Positions 8,300 to 17,357 of a stretch of DNA of 64,000 nucleotides are shown here, in pieces (position 1 is the stretch's first letter; each line of letters starts with the position of its first letter). The position numbers and the translations under genes are program-made. Origin of the DNA: an uncultured Leptolyngbyaceae cyanobacterium (GTDB taxonomy: Bacteria; Cyanobacteriota; Cyanobacteriia; Leptolyngbyales; Leptolyngbyaceae); the NCBI GenBank assembly GCA_938023035.1, contig CALIDI010000051.1:1-64000 (forward strand), read 5' to 3'. The notes beneath the pieces are model-generated. The model was not told where the DNA came from. It worked only from the letters and a program-made list of their open reading frames with translations, and made no database searches.

Positions 8300-9901
8300 A
8301 TGCCGATAAATCAGGGGCATGCCCCATCTTACAATCGCTGGTCTGCCATTCTGCTCCTGATGGGGTTGGCAGTTCGCATTGCGATCGCCGCTGTTCTTCC
8401 TGTTGGGTTTGATGAAGCGTACTACTACCTCTACACTCAGCATTTAGATTGGAGCTATTTTGACCATCCCCTGCTGGTGGCCCTGGCGACGGGCTTGGGG
8501 GTCTGGCTCACGGGGCAAGCTACCCCCTTTACCCTGCGCTGGGGTGCTTTGCTGTTGCATACGGGGGCTTTATGGTTGCTCTATCTCACCGGGAAGCGGT
8601 TGTTTACGGCCAGAGTTGGTTGGTTAACCCTGGCGATCGCCTCCTTGGTGCCCATTTTTATGGTGGGGTTTGGGGTGATGACCCTGCCCGATGCCCCATT
8701 AATGTTTTTCTGGTCAGCGACGCTTTACATCGCGGCGGGTGAGTTTTTCCCGCAGGCTTCTGAAGCTATCCCTTCTCCCTTGGCCTATCGCCCTGGGCCG
8801 CGCTTGGCACTACTGGGATTGCTGGTGGGGCTGGCCTGTCTGGGCAAGTACCACGGAGCCGCCTTAGGTTTTGGTTTGCTCGGTTTTTGCCTGACCCAGC
8901 GCCCCTACTGGCGGGTTTTTACCTCCCCCTGGCTTGTGGTGAGTGTGGGTTTATTTAGTCTAGCGATCGCCCCCATTTTAGTGTGGAATGCCCAGTACGA
9001 TTGGGTATCTCTCCGCTTTCAGTCAGGGCGTGCTATCCCCGCTCAGGGCTACCACCTGCTCGATTTGCTAGTCACTTGGCTCGCTGGTGTGGCCTATCTG
9101 TTTCCCAGTTTTGGGCTGCCCCTTTGGTGGGTCAGTGGCAAAGCACTGTGGCAGCAAATCCCAAGACCGCAGCGGCAGGGCAAGCCAGATCCCGCGATCG
9201 CCCTGTTGCTGTGGATGGCTCTACCTTTGATGCTCTTGTTTACCTTGATGGGGGGGTACCGTTCAATTTTGCCGACCTGGATTGCTCCCGGCTTTTGGAG
9301 TGCCACCTTCTTGCTAGGCGCAGCAGCCAGCCAGCTTTCTCGCCGCTGGGTGTGGCCATGGCTGGCAGGGTCAGCCGTTGCGATCGCCCCGATTTTGCTG
9401 CTAGCCCTACTGCACTTAAACCTCGGTATTTTTCAAAAACCCAGCCAATTTGCCCTGGCCGGGGGGTTTCTGCCTCCCGCTACCGATGCCTCGACCCAGC
9501 AAATCGCCATTCACCAACTCCGGGAGCAATTGGCACCCCTAAACCTGGCAGAGCAGGGAGACTTTTTATTTACCAACGATATTTTTTTAGCGGGTCAGGT
9601 AGCCCTGGCGATCGCTCCCCTGCCCCAACAGCCCATCACCTGCCTAGATCCCGATCCACGCGGGTTTGCCTTCTGGTCTACCGCCACCGAATGGGTTGGA
9701 CAACGAGGCTTGTTAATCACCCGACTCGAGCAGGCCGAGCAGGCGATCCGCCAATACCAGCCCTACTTTGCCACTTTTCAAAAATTGGCCGATTTACCCC
9801 TACAACGGGGCGGCGTAGTCGTGCAAACCCTTCAGATTTACCAGGCTGGGCCGTTGCTTCGGCCTTATCCACGCCCCTACGGCAAATCGCCCGCTAAATG
9901 A
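8300..9901 (+). CDS. GT39-family membrane glycosyltransferase
   Basis: 533 residues with about 10-12 hydrophobic segments. The first periplasmic loop reads FDEAYYYLYTQHLDWSYFDHPLLVA, the DEAYY-LY-HLDWSYFDHP signature of the PMT_2/GT39 subgroup found in many bacteria, with the acidic residues expected to act in catalysis. Later LPDAPLMFFWSATLY and LGKYHGAALGFG match the same subgroup. It should transfer sugar from a polyprenyl-phosphate carrier; the acceptor is not evident. ATG at 8300 with AGGAAA 10 bases upstream. GCGATCGC octamers recur along the gene. Confidence 0.85.
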   Translation: MPINQGHAPSYNRWSAILLLMGLAVRIAIAAVLPVGFDEAYYYLYTQHLDWSYFDHPLLVALATGLGVWLTGQATPFTLRWGALLLHTGALWLLYLTGKRLFTARVGWLTLAIASLVPIFMVGFGVMTLPDAPLMFFWSATLYIAAGEFFPQASEAIPSPLAYRPGPRLALLGLLVGLACLGKYHGAALGFGLLGFCLTQRPYWRVFTSPWLVVSVGLFSLAIAPILVWNAQYDWVSLRFQSGRAIPAQGYHLLDLLVTWLAGVAYLFPSFGLPLWWVSGKALWQQIPRPQRQGKPDPAIALLLWMALPLMLLFTLMGGYRSILPTWIAPGFWSATFLLGAAASQLSRRWVWPWLAGSAVAIAPILLLALLHLNLGIFQKPSQFALAGGFLPPATDASTQQIAIHQLREQLAPLNLAEQGDFLFTNDIFLAGQVALAIAPLPQQPITCLDPDPRGFAFWSTATEWVGQRGLLITRLEQAEQAIRQYQPYFATFQKLADLPLQRGGVVVQTLQIYQAGPLLRPYPRPYGKSPAK

Positions 9902-10512
9902 AGACAGTCCACTATCTTAGACGGATATAAATAGCTGAGCATCATTAAATTGACGCTGATTTCGGGGGTTAGAGGGAGTGGCACCCCCTGATTGGGGGTA
10001 CACCCATAGAGCCGTGATCGGTTTTCCGGAGAGCAGACAGTGGAGCAGACCACGGCATTAGTCTGACGGCCCTCCCCCCCACCCCTCTCCCAGAGCAGGA
10101 GAGGGGCTTTGATCGGGTTCTCCTTCTCCGATTCAGGGAGAAAGAGCCAGGGGATGAGGGTGGCGGAGGCTAGTCCAGAGATTGCCACCTTGCTGTACTA
10201 GTTTCAGGGAAGTGAACTCACCCCCTTTTGATCAACTTGCTCAGAAAGCGGAGGACACAACCAGGCGCATAGGTTTTGACCATCCTCCGGAGGAGAGGCA
10301 AAGGGAAGCGTACCCATGATTACAAGCATTTCCCCGCTACACCCCCTACTTTTTGATGGATACAGCAAGGGCAGCGTCCTTATGCTTCTATGATGAGGTG
10401 GAGCAACAAACCAGCAAAAGCCAAACTGGGTCTGCCATTTGTCAAAGAGGTTGGCTCCTTTGGGAGGTTGATAAATTCTGTGTTCCTTCGATAGGTGATT
10501 GGCAAAGACCTT
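9902..10512. repeat. Spacer with dispersed repeat element (core 10066-10201)
   Basis: Gene-free. The core contains the stem CTCTCCC...GGAGAGG near 10085-10106, a second stem built of CTCCTTCTCCGATTCAGGGAGAAAG, then GGATGAGGGTGGCGGAGGCTAG and ends with CCACCTTGCTGTACTAG (10185-10201). The same last 18 bases occur at 36777-36794 after a similar G-rich run, so the two spacers hold copies of one element. No coding capacity is convincing on either strand. Confidence 0.55.
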
Positions 10513-11310
10513 ATGCGTCAACCTTCTGTTTGCGTCATCGTTTCCTACTGGGTTGGGCATCCACGCCAGTTTCTCTATCGTTTGTTGCGACAAATGCAAC
10601 AGATGGATGCGGGCACTGCCTTTGACTTGGTGATTGTTTGCAATGGTGGCGATCGCCAGCCCCTGCAATTATCCAAACCGCTTCAGAAGCTGAAGCCAAC
10701 GGTACTAAACCGTGTGAATCAGGGCTATAACCTGGGGGCTTGGAATTATGGCTGGCAGGCGGCACCCGGTTATGACTACTACCTGTTTTTACAGGATGAA
10801 TGCTTTATCAAACGTCCGGGTTGGGTTGCAGAATTTGTTTTTCGGATGCAGCACGATGCCGGCATCGGTCTGCTGGGCGAAACCATCATGTGGGACAACA
10901 TGACCTGGGAGTATGTCCGCATTGCCACCGATCGCGACCTAGGCATTGACTGGTTCCCCGGTGAAGCGATGCATCCCCTGGACTTTTATCAACAGTATTT
11001 GAAGCAACGGGGCATTCCCCTAGGGGCGATTGCTGCCCATATCCAGACTTTAATCTGCTTTAGCAGTAGCTCGGTTTTGACTCAATTAGGTGGGCTGCTG
11101 GTGGGGACAACCTATCGAGAAGCTGTCGCCTGCGAAATTGGCCTGTCAGCACTGGTGCGGGCCAGGGGCTATCGCATTTCTAAGGTTAAAGACGCTCCTT
11201 ACACGCTGTTGGGCCATCGCCAGTGGACTTGGGGCGATCGCCTCAAGCGCCAATTGCGTCAAAGCACCGCTACTCTAGTGAAACAAATTCTGGGCAGAGC
11301 AACGCGCTAA
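10513..11310 (+). CDS. GT2-family glycosyltransferase
   Basis: 266 residues from the ATG at 10513 (a GTG at 10495 would add six). The start VCVIVSYWVGHP-QFLYRLLRQM and FDLVIVCNGG are the first two beta strands of a GT-A fold; LNRVNQGYNLGAWNYGW and YLFLQDECFIKRPGWV give the nucleotide-sugar site with an acidic DE pair in the place of DXD (about residues 95-97). The C-terminal region after residue 150 is less conserved. The enzyme is likely soluble and moves a sugar onto an unknown acceptor. A long inverted repeat follows at 11379-11425. Confidence 0.75.
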   Translation: MRQPSVCVIVSYWVGHPRQFLYRLLRQMQQMDAGTAFDLVIVCNGGDRQPLQLSKPLQKLKPTVLNRVNQGYNLGAWNYGWQAAPGYDYYLFLQDECFIKRPGWVAEFVFRMQHDAGIGLLGETIMWDNMTWEYVRIATDRDLGIDWFPGEAMHPLDFYQQYLKQRGIPLGAIAAHIQTLICFSSSSVLTQLGGLLVGTTYREAVACEIGLSALVRARGYRISKVKDAPYTLLGHRQWTWGDRLKRQLRQSTATLVKQILGRATR

Positions 11311-11378
11311 TTTTTCAAACTCCGGCTTTTTGCCTGCTGACTACCCTTTGGGATTTTGGACTTGTGCTGAGCTTATCG

Positions 11379-11425
11379 AATGCTTGGCGATTTTGGCTAG
11401 CAAAAGCCCTACAACGCCAAGCATT
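11379..11425. terminator. Long inverted repeat, possible terminator
   Basis: Perfect 11-bp inverted repeat AATGCTTGGCG (11379-11389) / CGCCAAGCATT (11415-11425) around a 25-base loop which itself can form a small GGCT/AGCC hairpin. It lies 69 bases after the GT2 stop. There is only a short T stretch after it, so terminator function is a guess; it may instead be a remnant of a mobile repeat. Confidence 0.4.
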
Positions 11426-11655
11426 TAATTGGGTATCTGCGCATTCTTTGGTTTAATCGGCATACCCTGCTTGTGTAGTATGGTAACAAATCAACCCTTC
11501 TGCTCTCCCCTCGGCTCCAGGAGATAGGGCGATCGCCAAGCGGCTGAGTCCGTGCCCCCAGCCAAGGGTTCTACCCTTGCACACCCTCCTCAATGAGATG
11601 GTGCTGGCAATATTTCCGGCATACTGAAAGGAGTATTCCTTGGCCCAATGCAACC

Positions 11656-12453
11656 ATGCCTCCCGACGCACCCCACCAACCCCAGCCTGGAGATGTTGTC
11701 CTAGGGGGAGAAACGGCTCTGCCAAAGGGCGTAGTCATTTTAGGTGGGTTTGCGGGCCTCAAGCAGCGCCTGCTTAGCCCCTACCCACAGCAGCGTAGCG
11801 CGGCGCTTAGCGAAGCACTACAGCATGGCCCTAAGGGAGTCAACTTGGTGTTGCGGGCCTTGCTCGATCCGCAGCCAGCGGTACGGGAGGTGGCCTATCA
11901 TCTGCTCAAAGACCGAACTGAACCCAAGGTGCAGCAGGCATTAGAACGTTATTATCAGCGGCAGTATTACGCCCAGCTCGAAAAACTGCTGAGCGCCCAC
12001 CAGTGGCAGGCCGCTGATCAGGAAACCAGAATTGTGATGTTGCGGGCCTTGGGGCTGGAATTTCAGCAAACCCTGCGGCCTGAGAAGATTCAGCAGTTGC
12101 CCTGTCAAGATTTACGTCTGATTGACCAGTTGTGGATAACCTACAGCCAGGGATGTTTTGGTTTCACCGTGCAGCGGGCTATCTGGCGCAAGTACGATCA
12201 GCGGTTTTGGAATAAGGCCGACGTTTGGAGTGCCTTTGCCGATCGCGTTGGTTGGCGAATTAATCACTTATTTCGAGAAAATCACTGGAAGAGTCAGCGT
12301 GAGTTAACCTTTAACCTGATGGCTCCTGTTGGTCATCTCCCCTTTCTTGGCGATGCCTGTGGTATTTTCACCATTGAAGCAATTTGCGATCGCCTGGATA
12401 GCTGTCAGTCGCGCTCAACCAAGCATCCAGAGAATCAGGATGGGGAAAAATGA
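11656..12453 (+). CDS. HEAT-like plus GUN4-domain protein
   Basis: 265 residues from the ATG at 11656; an in-frame ATG at 11593 would add 21 residues (WCWQYF...) that look non-native, and neither start has a good ribosome site. Residues ~25-95 form short paired helices (SAALSEALQHGPKGVNLVLRALLDPQPAVREVAYHLLKD) like HEAT repeats. Residues ~105-245 match GUN4: LLSAHQWQAADQETRIVMLRALG, PCQDLRLIDQLWITYSQGCFGFTVQRAIW and LMAPVGHLP. GUN4 domains bind tetrapyrroles; the stand-alone protein assists Mg-chelatase, but GUN4 modules are also joined to regulatory domains, so chelatase work should not be assumed. The PLD gene follows 28 bp downstream and may be co-transcribed. Confidence 0.75.
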   Translation: MPPDAPHQPQPGDVVLGGETALPKGVVILGGFAGLKQRLLSPYPQQRSAALSEALQHGPKGVNLVLRALLDPQPAVREVAYHLLKDRTEPKVQQALERYYQRQYYAQLEKLLSAHQWQAADQETRIVMLRALGLEFQQTLRPEKIQQLPCQDLRLIDQLWITYSQGCFGFTVQRAIWRKYDQRFWNKADVWSAFADRVGWRINHLFRENHWKSQRELTFNLMAPVGHLPFLGDACGIFTIEAICDRLDSCQSRSTKHPENQDGEK

Positions 12454-12481
12454 ACGGTCTTGTGCCCCCTGAGGAGGCCCT

Positions 12482-14119
12482 ATGCGCAAGCAAGCAAGTA
12501 ATGGTGCGATCGCCGTACAGGCCATAGCAGGTACCTATGTGGTTCTGCTCGGTATGGATATTGCCGAGGCCCACAGTGCCGGGGTGCTAGGATTTGCGAT
12601 CGAACGCACTGACCATACCGAAGACGAACGCTACTGGCTGCGGGGGTTTAAGACCTTCGCCGAAACCGATCCGGGGATGCCTCCTGGCAGTTTAGTTTCA
12701 ACGCTAGAGCATCCTGTACAGGCCTTTCTCTGGGGAGACTTTACCGCAAAACCCCACCATGATTACACCTACCGAATTGTGGCTCTGCGGGGTAAGCCCA
12801 AAAATCTAGAGCAGGCAGAAACTGTAGAAGTGCGGGTACAAACCGAAGATGAAAGTAGGGGTAACCATGCTGTTTATTTCAACCGGGGGGTAGCCGGTTC
12901 CCAGGCCTATGCCCGCCGCTTTGGCAACCAGCCACCGGGTCAGGTGCCCCGTCGCCAGGCCTGGCGCTGGCTCTCACGTGGGCTAGAAGAAGCGATGCTT
13001 GACTTTATCCGTCAGGCAAAGGGAAAACGTTATGGGCTTCGAGCCGCCGTTTACGAATTTCAATACCAACCGGCCCTAATTGCCTTTGCCCAGGCGGCCG
13101 TAACAGGGGCAGACGTCAAGATTATCTTTGATGGGCGACTGAATAGTCAGAATGTCCCTAATCAGGCAAACCGTCGGGCGATCGCCGATGTTGGCATTGA
13201 AGCGCTCACCCTACCCCGCGAAGAAAATCGTAGCTATATTTCCCACAACAAATTCATCATCTTACTGGAGAATGGAGAACCTACCCAAGTTTGGACCGGT
13301 TCCACTAACTTCACCATGGGGGGAATTTTTGGCCAGTCCAATGTTGGGCATATCGTGCGCGATCGCGCCGTGGCCACCCAATTCATGGAATACTGGCTCA
13401 CCCTCAGCACCGACCCCCCGGCCAAAACCCTGCGCCACTGGAATGAAAACCATACTCCTGTGCCTGTGCCAACTCCATCCCCCAACCAAACAACAGTGCT
13501 GTTTAGCCCCCGTTCTAGCCTGGAAGCTTTGGAATGGTATGCCCAACAGGTGGCCACAGCAAAAAAGGCCATCTTCTTTACAGCCGCTTTTGGGGTAAGT
13601 GCCTCAATGAGCGCCATCTTGACCCAGCCGAGCAACTGTCTGCGCTATGTATTGCTCGAAAAAGAGGGGGGCAACATGGAGAGCCTTCGCCGTGACCCCA
13701 ACAACCGCATCGCCGTTGGCGGATTGCGGAAAGAAGATGCCTACCATCGAGTCCTGCGCGAAACCCTCACCGGCCTCAACCGCCATGTCCGGTTTGTTCA
13801 TACCAAATACCTTTTGATTGATCCCCTCAGCGACAATCCACTGACGATTACCGGCTCCGCTAACTTTAGCAATGCCTCGACCAAAAATAACGACGAAAAT
13901 ATGTTGTTGATTCAGGGAGACAAATGGGTGGCCGATATTTACCTGGGCGAGTTCATTCGCCTGTTTAATCACTACTACTACCGCTATGTCGTGCAGGAAG
14001 AAGAACAGGGGCACCCCTATCATCTGACTCCCGATGACACTTGGCTCCAGTCCTACTACCGGCCCGGCACGCCCCGCTATCAGGAACGACTGTACTTTGC
14101 TGGTACAGAAAAACCCTGA
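12482..14119 (+). CDS. Double phospholipase D-domain protein
   Basis: 545 residues. Two PLD-superfamily halves are visible. The first site reads HNKFIILL...WTGSTNFT (His at about residue 255); it has the His, Lys and GSTN elements but Leu/Glu where the usual Asp lies. The second reads HTKYLLIDP...TGSANFS (His about 440), a full HxK(x)4D motif. PLD enzymes use the two His residues for phosphodiester cleavage of lipid or nucleic acid; which substrate is used here cannot be told. The N-terminal ~130 residues look like a beta-sandwich (fibronectin-like, YTYRIVALRGKPKNLEQAE). No signal peptide. ATG at 12482 has a strong GAGGAGG upstream. It follows the GUN4 gene closely. Confidence 0.8.
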   Translation: MRKQASNGAIAVQAIAGTYVVLLGMDIAEAHSAGVLGFAIERTDHTEDERYWLRGFKTFAETDPGMPPGSLVSTLEHPVQAFLWGDFTAKPHHDYTYRIVALRGKPKNLEQAETVEVRVQTEDESRGNHAVYFNRGVAGSQAYARRFGNQPPGQVPRRQAWRWLSRGLEEAMLDFIRQAKGKRYGLRAAVYEFQYQPALIAFAQAAVTGADVKIIFDGRLNSQNVPNQANRRAIADVGIEALTLPREENRSYISHNKFIILLENGEPTQVWTGSTNFTMGGIFGQSNVGHIVRDRAVATQFMEYWLTLSTDPPAKTLRHWNENHTPVPVPTPSPNQTTVLFSPRSSLEALEWYAQQVATAKKAIFFTAAFGVSASMSAILTQPSNCLRYVLLEKEGGNMESLRRDPNNRIAVGGLRKEDAYHRVLRETLTGLNRHVRFVHTKYLLIDPLSDNPLTITGSANFSNASTKNNDENMLLIQGDKWVADIYLGEFIRLFNHYYYRYVVQEEEQGHPYHLTPDDTWLQSYYRPGTPRYQERLYFAGTEKP

Positions 14120-14139
14120 AAAGGCGGCCTAAAATCAGA

Positions 14140-14171
14140 CGAGTCCAGAAATTTCTGTCTTGCTGGACTCG
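14140..14171 (+). terminator. Stem-loop after the PLD gene
   Basis: Perfect 9-bp stem CGAGTCCAG (14140-14148) / CTGGACTCG (14163-14171) with a 14-base loop, 20 bases after the PLD stop codon. There is no T run, so it could be a 3' stabilising hairpin rather than a strict intrinsic terminator. Confidence 0.45.
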
Positions 14172-14252
14172 CTCGAAGTGGGGCGTTTCCCAAAGAAACA
14201 AAACTTGAGATCTGGACTCAGACAAACTGGATCTTGTCCACCAACCCTCGTT

Positions 14253-14419
14253 GACTGACAAAACTTGTTTCGCTGGCGGCTGGAGGGCGCGCCGATAGAG
14301 GCAAAACCTGCGCAGACGGGTTTTCGGTAGGGCTTTCGGTAAGAGTCGAGAGTCAGTGGAGGCCGATTTTGTTAGGGTAGCAGCGGTTTCAACCGCCTGG
14401 TACCTAGGTTTTGTCAGTC
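14253..14419. repeat. MITE-like element with 12-bp inverted ends
   Basis: Perfect inverted repeats GACTGACAAAAC (14253-14264) and GTTTTGTCAGTC (14408-14419) enclose about 143 bp without a gene. Outside both ends the sequence CCAACCCT occurs in direct orientation (14241-14248 and 14430-14437). Inside, GCGGTTTCAACCGC forms a short hairpin (about 14382-14395). This looks like a small non-autonomous mobile or repeated extragenic element. No coding sequence is seen in the whole 14120-14550 spacer. Confidence 0.45.
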
Positions 14420-14550
14420 CATCAGCCACCAACCCTACGATTGCCTCAAACGAAGCACACTACTCTGGGTGCCTGTAAAAACGGGGTTATCTCCAGACTG
14501 GCGATTGCGGCTACCACCCTACGATCGCCTTGACGATTTGCTAACGTGGA

Positions 14551-14808
14551 ATGGTAAATCTATCAGACAGGCTTAAGCCAAGAAGAGGCTGGCTTCAATT
14601 CGTTTCGATACTGGGGACGAGTGCCTACGAGTTATATGTTCTACGAGTGAGTGAAAGACCGGAAATGTGGAGATCTGAGATTGTAGCGGCCATCGATAGA
14701 CTTCGAGATTATCGGCAATGGCAAAGCTTAGCCTGTAATTTTAAGCCTGTCACTTTAAATCAAAATCAGGAGAGCCGATTGAAACTTTTGGGTCGAACGG
14801 CTGTCTAA
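14551..14808 (+). CDS. Doubtful small hypothetical protein
   Basis: 85 codons beginning at an ATG with no clear ribosome site. The product is basic and Arg/Leu-rich (WRSEIVAAIDRLRDYRQWQSLA) and matches nothing I recognise. It could be a short remnant or chance frame. It is listed because the surrounding 14420-15114 stretch has no better candidate. Confidence 0.2.
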   Translation: MVNLSDRLKPRRGWLQFVSILGTSAYELYVLRVSERPEMWRSEIVAAIDRLRDYRQWQSLACNFKPVTLNQNQESRLKLLGRTAV

Positions 14809-15114
14809 TAATCGAAGGTTGCTCTGGCAACGATCTGGCTTTGGCGATAGACAACTGGGGGCATTGTCTAAGCAAACGATCTGTTGCTTGAAGCGCGACG
14901 CTTGATCTAGGGCCGTAATTGGGTTAGAGTCCCTAACCGAGCGGTGACTTACGTCCTAAGCTAGGGTGAACTCCGACCTGGCCTCTTGCTTTCCCCAGCG
15001 ATCGCGATTGCCCCCTCCTCTCACATCTTCATGAGTGCTCAGGTGTGAATCACCTGGTTTTTGTAAGATTAGCTTGCAGTTAAGAGAATCGATTCCCCCA
15101 CCACCAAACGACCT
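14809..15114. other. Gene-free spacer upstream of the HtrA gene
   Basis: No coding sequence with support on either strand, and no dispersed repeat. It should hold the promoter of the protease gene. Confidence 0.4.
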
Positions 15115-16362
15115 ATGACAAGACCAACCGACAATCGTAGCCAAATTCGTAAATCTCAGTGGCAAAAGCCAGTCACCTACGTTCTTCTGCCTTTTTTAGG
15201 AGCAGGGGTTGCGATTCTGGGGGGGCGCTGGCTCAACTCATCAGCCGTGGCGCCTCAGGCGGCCCTGGTGCAGCTTACTAATCCGGTGGCGGTGGCGCAA
15301 GCTCCTAGTCGGGGTGGGGCGATCGCCGCCACGGTTGACCCTAATTTTATTGTGAATGCGGTGGAGCGCACTGGCCCCGCTGTGGTGCGGATTAATGCTT
15401 CTCGCACGGTGCGTTCGCGTCGCCCGGCTATTTTTGATGATCCCTTCTTCCGCGACTTCTTTGGTGAAGTCCCGAATCAGCAACCCCGCACCCGCGTAGA
15501 GCGGGGCACTGGTTCTGGGTTCATCATCAAGTCAGATGGTGTGATTTTGACCAATGCTCATGTGGTAGAAGGGGCGGATACTGTGTCGGTGACACTGAAG
15601 GATGGTCGCGAGCTTGAGGGCCGGGTGGTTGGCACCGATTCCCTTACGGATGTTGCTGTGATCAAGGTCAATGCCAGCAACCTACCCACGGTGGCGATGG
15701 GCAATTCAGAGATGCTGCGCCCGGGGGAATGGGCGATCGCGATCGGTAACCCCCTGGGGTTAGACAATACCGTTACCGTTGGCATCATCAGCGCTACTGG
15801 GCGGCGTAGTGCCGAGGTGCGTGTTCCTGACAAGCGGGTAAGCTTTATTCAAACTGATGCGGCGATTAATCCTGGTAACTCTGGTGGCCCTCTGCTCAAC
15901 CAGCGTGGAGAAGTGATTGGTATGAATACGGCGATTATCGGTGGTGCTCAGGGTTTAGGCTTTGCTATCCCGATCAATACGGCGCAAAACATTGCTAACC
16001 AGTTGATTACCAAAGGCCGGGTTGATCATCCCTACCTGGGGGTGCAGATGGCTACACTGACACCAGAACTACGCCAGCGCATCAACAACGACCCCGAAGC
16101 CCCGTTTAAGATTAACGAAGCCCAGGGCGTACTAATTGTACGCATCATGCAGAACTCGCCAGCCGCACGGGCGGGTCTGCGCGTTGGGGATGTCATTCAA
16201 ACCATTGACGGACGGGCCATTAAGTCTGCCGATGAAGTCACCCAAGCGGTAGAGCGCAGCTCGGTTGGTGGACGCTTAGAACTAGGTTTGAGGCGCAATG
16301 GGCAATCGATTAAACTGGCGGTTAGCCCTGGAGCCTTCCCCGCTCAAACCGCGCAAAACTAA
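15115..16362 (+). CDS. HtrA/DegP-type serine protease (HhoA/HhoB/HtrA group)
   Basis: 415 residues. A basic N-terminus and one hydrophobic segment (about 20-37) place the protein in the periplasm or thylakoid lumen, membrane-anchored or cleaved. The trypsin-like domain has the full triad: His149 (LTNAHVVEG), Asp179 ([11 protein letters not shown]) and Ser256 ([10 protein letters not shown]). One PDZ domain follows (about 300-400: [35 protein letters not shown]). Cyanobacteria usually have three such paralogues, HtrA, HhoA and HhoB, acting in protein quality control under heat and light stress; I cannot tell which this is. The ATG at 15115 lacks a clear Shine-Dalgarno. Confidence 0.92.
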   Translation: MTRPTDNRSQIRKSQWQKPVTYVLLPFLGAGVAILGGRWLNSSAVAPQAALVQLTNPVAVAQAPSRGGAIAATVDPNFIVNAVERTGPAVVRINASRTVRSRRPAIFDDPFFRDFFGEVPNQQPRTRVERGTGSGFIIKSDGVILTNAHVVEGADTVSVTLKDGRELEGRVVGTDSLTDVAVIKVNASNLPTVAMGNSEMLRPGEWAIAIGNPLGLDNTVTVGIISATGRRSAEVRVPDKRVSFIQTDAAINPGNSGGPLLNQRGEVIGMNTAIIGGAQGLGFAIPINTAQNIANQLITKGRVDHPYLGVQMATLTPELRQRINNDPEAPFKINEAQGVLIVRIMQNSPAARAGLRVGDVIQTIDGRAIKSADEVTQAVERSSVGGRLELGLRRNGQSIKLAVSPGAFPAQTAQN

Positions 16363-16502
16363 GGTGGGTAGTTGGGGTTGAGGATTGAGGGATTGGGAAG
16401 GCAAGTTTTGAATTTTGGATAGCTTTGCGCTTCCTCCAGGTTATTCTGAGTTTTGGGCTTTGCTTTCCCCGTTCCTTTATTCTCCTACTCCGTTTTTCTC
16501 CT

Positions 16503-17060
16503 ATGCCCCAACAGCGTCCTATCCTTCAGGTTGGTCATCCCATCTTGCGGCAGACGGCTGAGGCGATCGCTGATTTGCCGGATGTCTCGATTGATCAATT
16601 AGTTGCGGATCTGATTCACACACTCACAGCCAGTCATGGCGTTGGTATTGCGGCCCCGCAGGTCGCAGCTTCGGTACGCCTGGTGATTGTGGCCTCTCGT
16701 CCTAATTCCCGCTATCCCAATGCGCCCATGATGGCACCAGTGGCCATGATCAATCCGCAGATCATGGCCTATTCTGATCAGCAAGAATGGGGCTGGGAAG
16801 GCTGCTTAAGTGTGCCAGGTTTGCGTGGGTTCGTGCCCCGTTATCAGCAAATTGAGGTGCAATATCTGACCCCCAAGGGTGAGCAAAAGCAAGAGATCCT
16901 AACAGGTTTTGTTGCCCGCATCTTTCAACATGAGTGGGATCACTTGAATGGCCTGCTTTTCCTGGATCGGGTAAAAGCAGCCCACCACCTCATTACGGAA
17001 GAAGCCTTTCAAGCGCAGATGAATCAATTGGTTGGGGCTGCGGCTAAAGTACTGGCTTGA
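16503..17060 (+). CDS. def: Peptide deformylase
   Basis: 185 residues from the ATG at 16503. The frame extends upstream to 16425, but that part (RFLQVILSFGLCF) is not part of the family and overlaps spacer. Three deformylase motifs are present: motif I HGVGIAAPQV, motif II EGCLSVPGLRG with the metal-binding Cys, and motif III QHEWDHLNG with two metal-binding His and the catalytic Glu. The enzyme removes the formyl group from nascent N-terminal Met. It sits 140 bp after the protease gene on the same strand. Confidence 0.95.
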   Translation: MPQQRPILQVGHPILRQTAEAIADLPDVSIDQLVADLIHTLTASHGVGIAAPQVAASVRLVIVASRPNSRYPNAPMMAPVAMINPQIMAYSDQQEWGWEGCLSVPGLRGFVPRYQQIEVQYLTPKGEQKQEILTGFVARIFQHEWDHLNGLLFLDRVKAAHHLITEEAFQAQMNQLVGAAAKVLA

Positions 17061-17160
17061 CCCCGCTGCTTTGACGGGTTGACCCGGTTATTTAGTCGCT
17101 CCTGTGTCGTGCTCTCGCTGATTTCATTCCCATCCCTTAGACTTTGAGATAGAGAGCATG

Positions 17161-17305
17161 TCACCTTTGCAGGCCCTCATCCCCCTTCTCCTAACCTGAG
17201 AGAAGGTAGGTCGAGCCACCTCAAAGTTCCTCTGCTAAATTTGGAGAGGGCTCAAAGCAATCCGGGCATACCAGAAAAGGGTGAGGGCAAAAGTGACATG
17301 CACCC
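17161..17305. repeat. Dispersed repeat element, ATGCAC-ended type
   Basis: Spacer of 297 bp between def and the sensor kinase. It begins TCACCTTTGCAGGCCCTCATCCCCC and ends AAAAGTGACATGCACCCC; its two ends are shared with the copy at 59155-59336 (start) and with copies at 26560-26656, 43825-43950 and 59155-59336 (ATGCAC end). Internal C-rich and G-rich stretches can pair. No gene. Confidence 0.6.
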
Positions 17306-17357
17306 CTGAAATATCTGGTCTGGCCTCCATGCTCTGGTTAAGGCTCCCTTTTCAGAT

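Noticed and set aside
10204-10668. 154-codon minus-strand frame
   Set aside because: Runs across repeat DNA and the GT2 5' end on the opposite strand; no family pattern.
13965-14432. 155-codon minus-strand frame
   Set aside because: Overlaps the PLD gene and the repeat downstream; mostly low-complexity mirror sequence.
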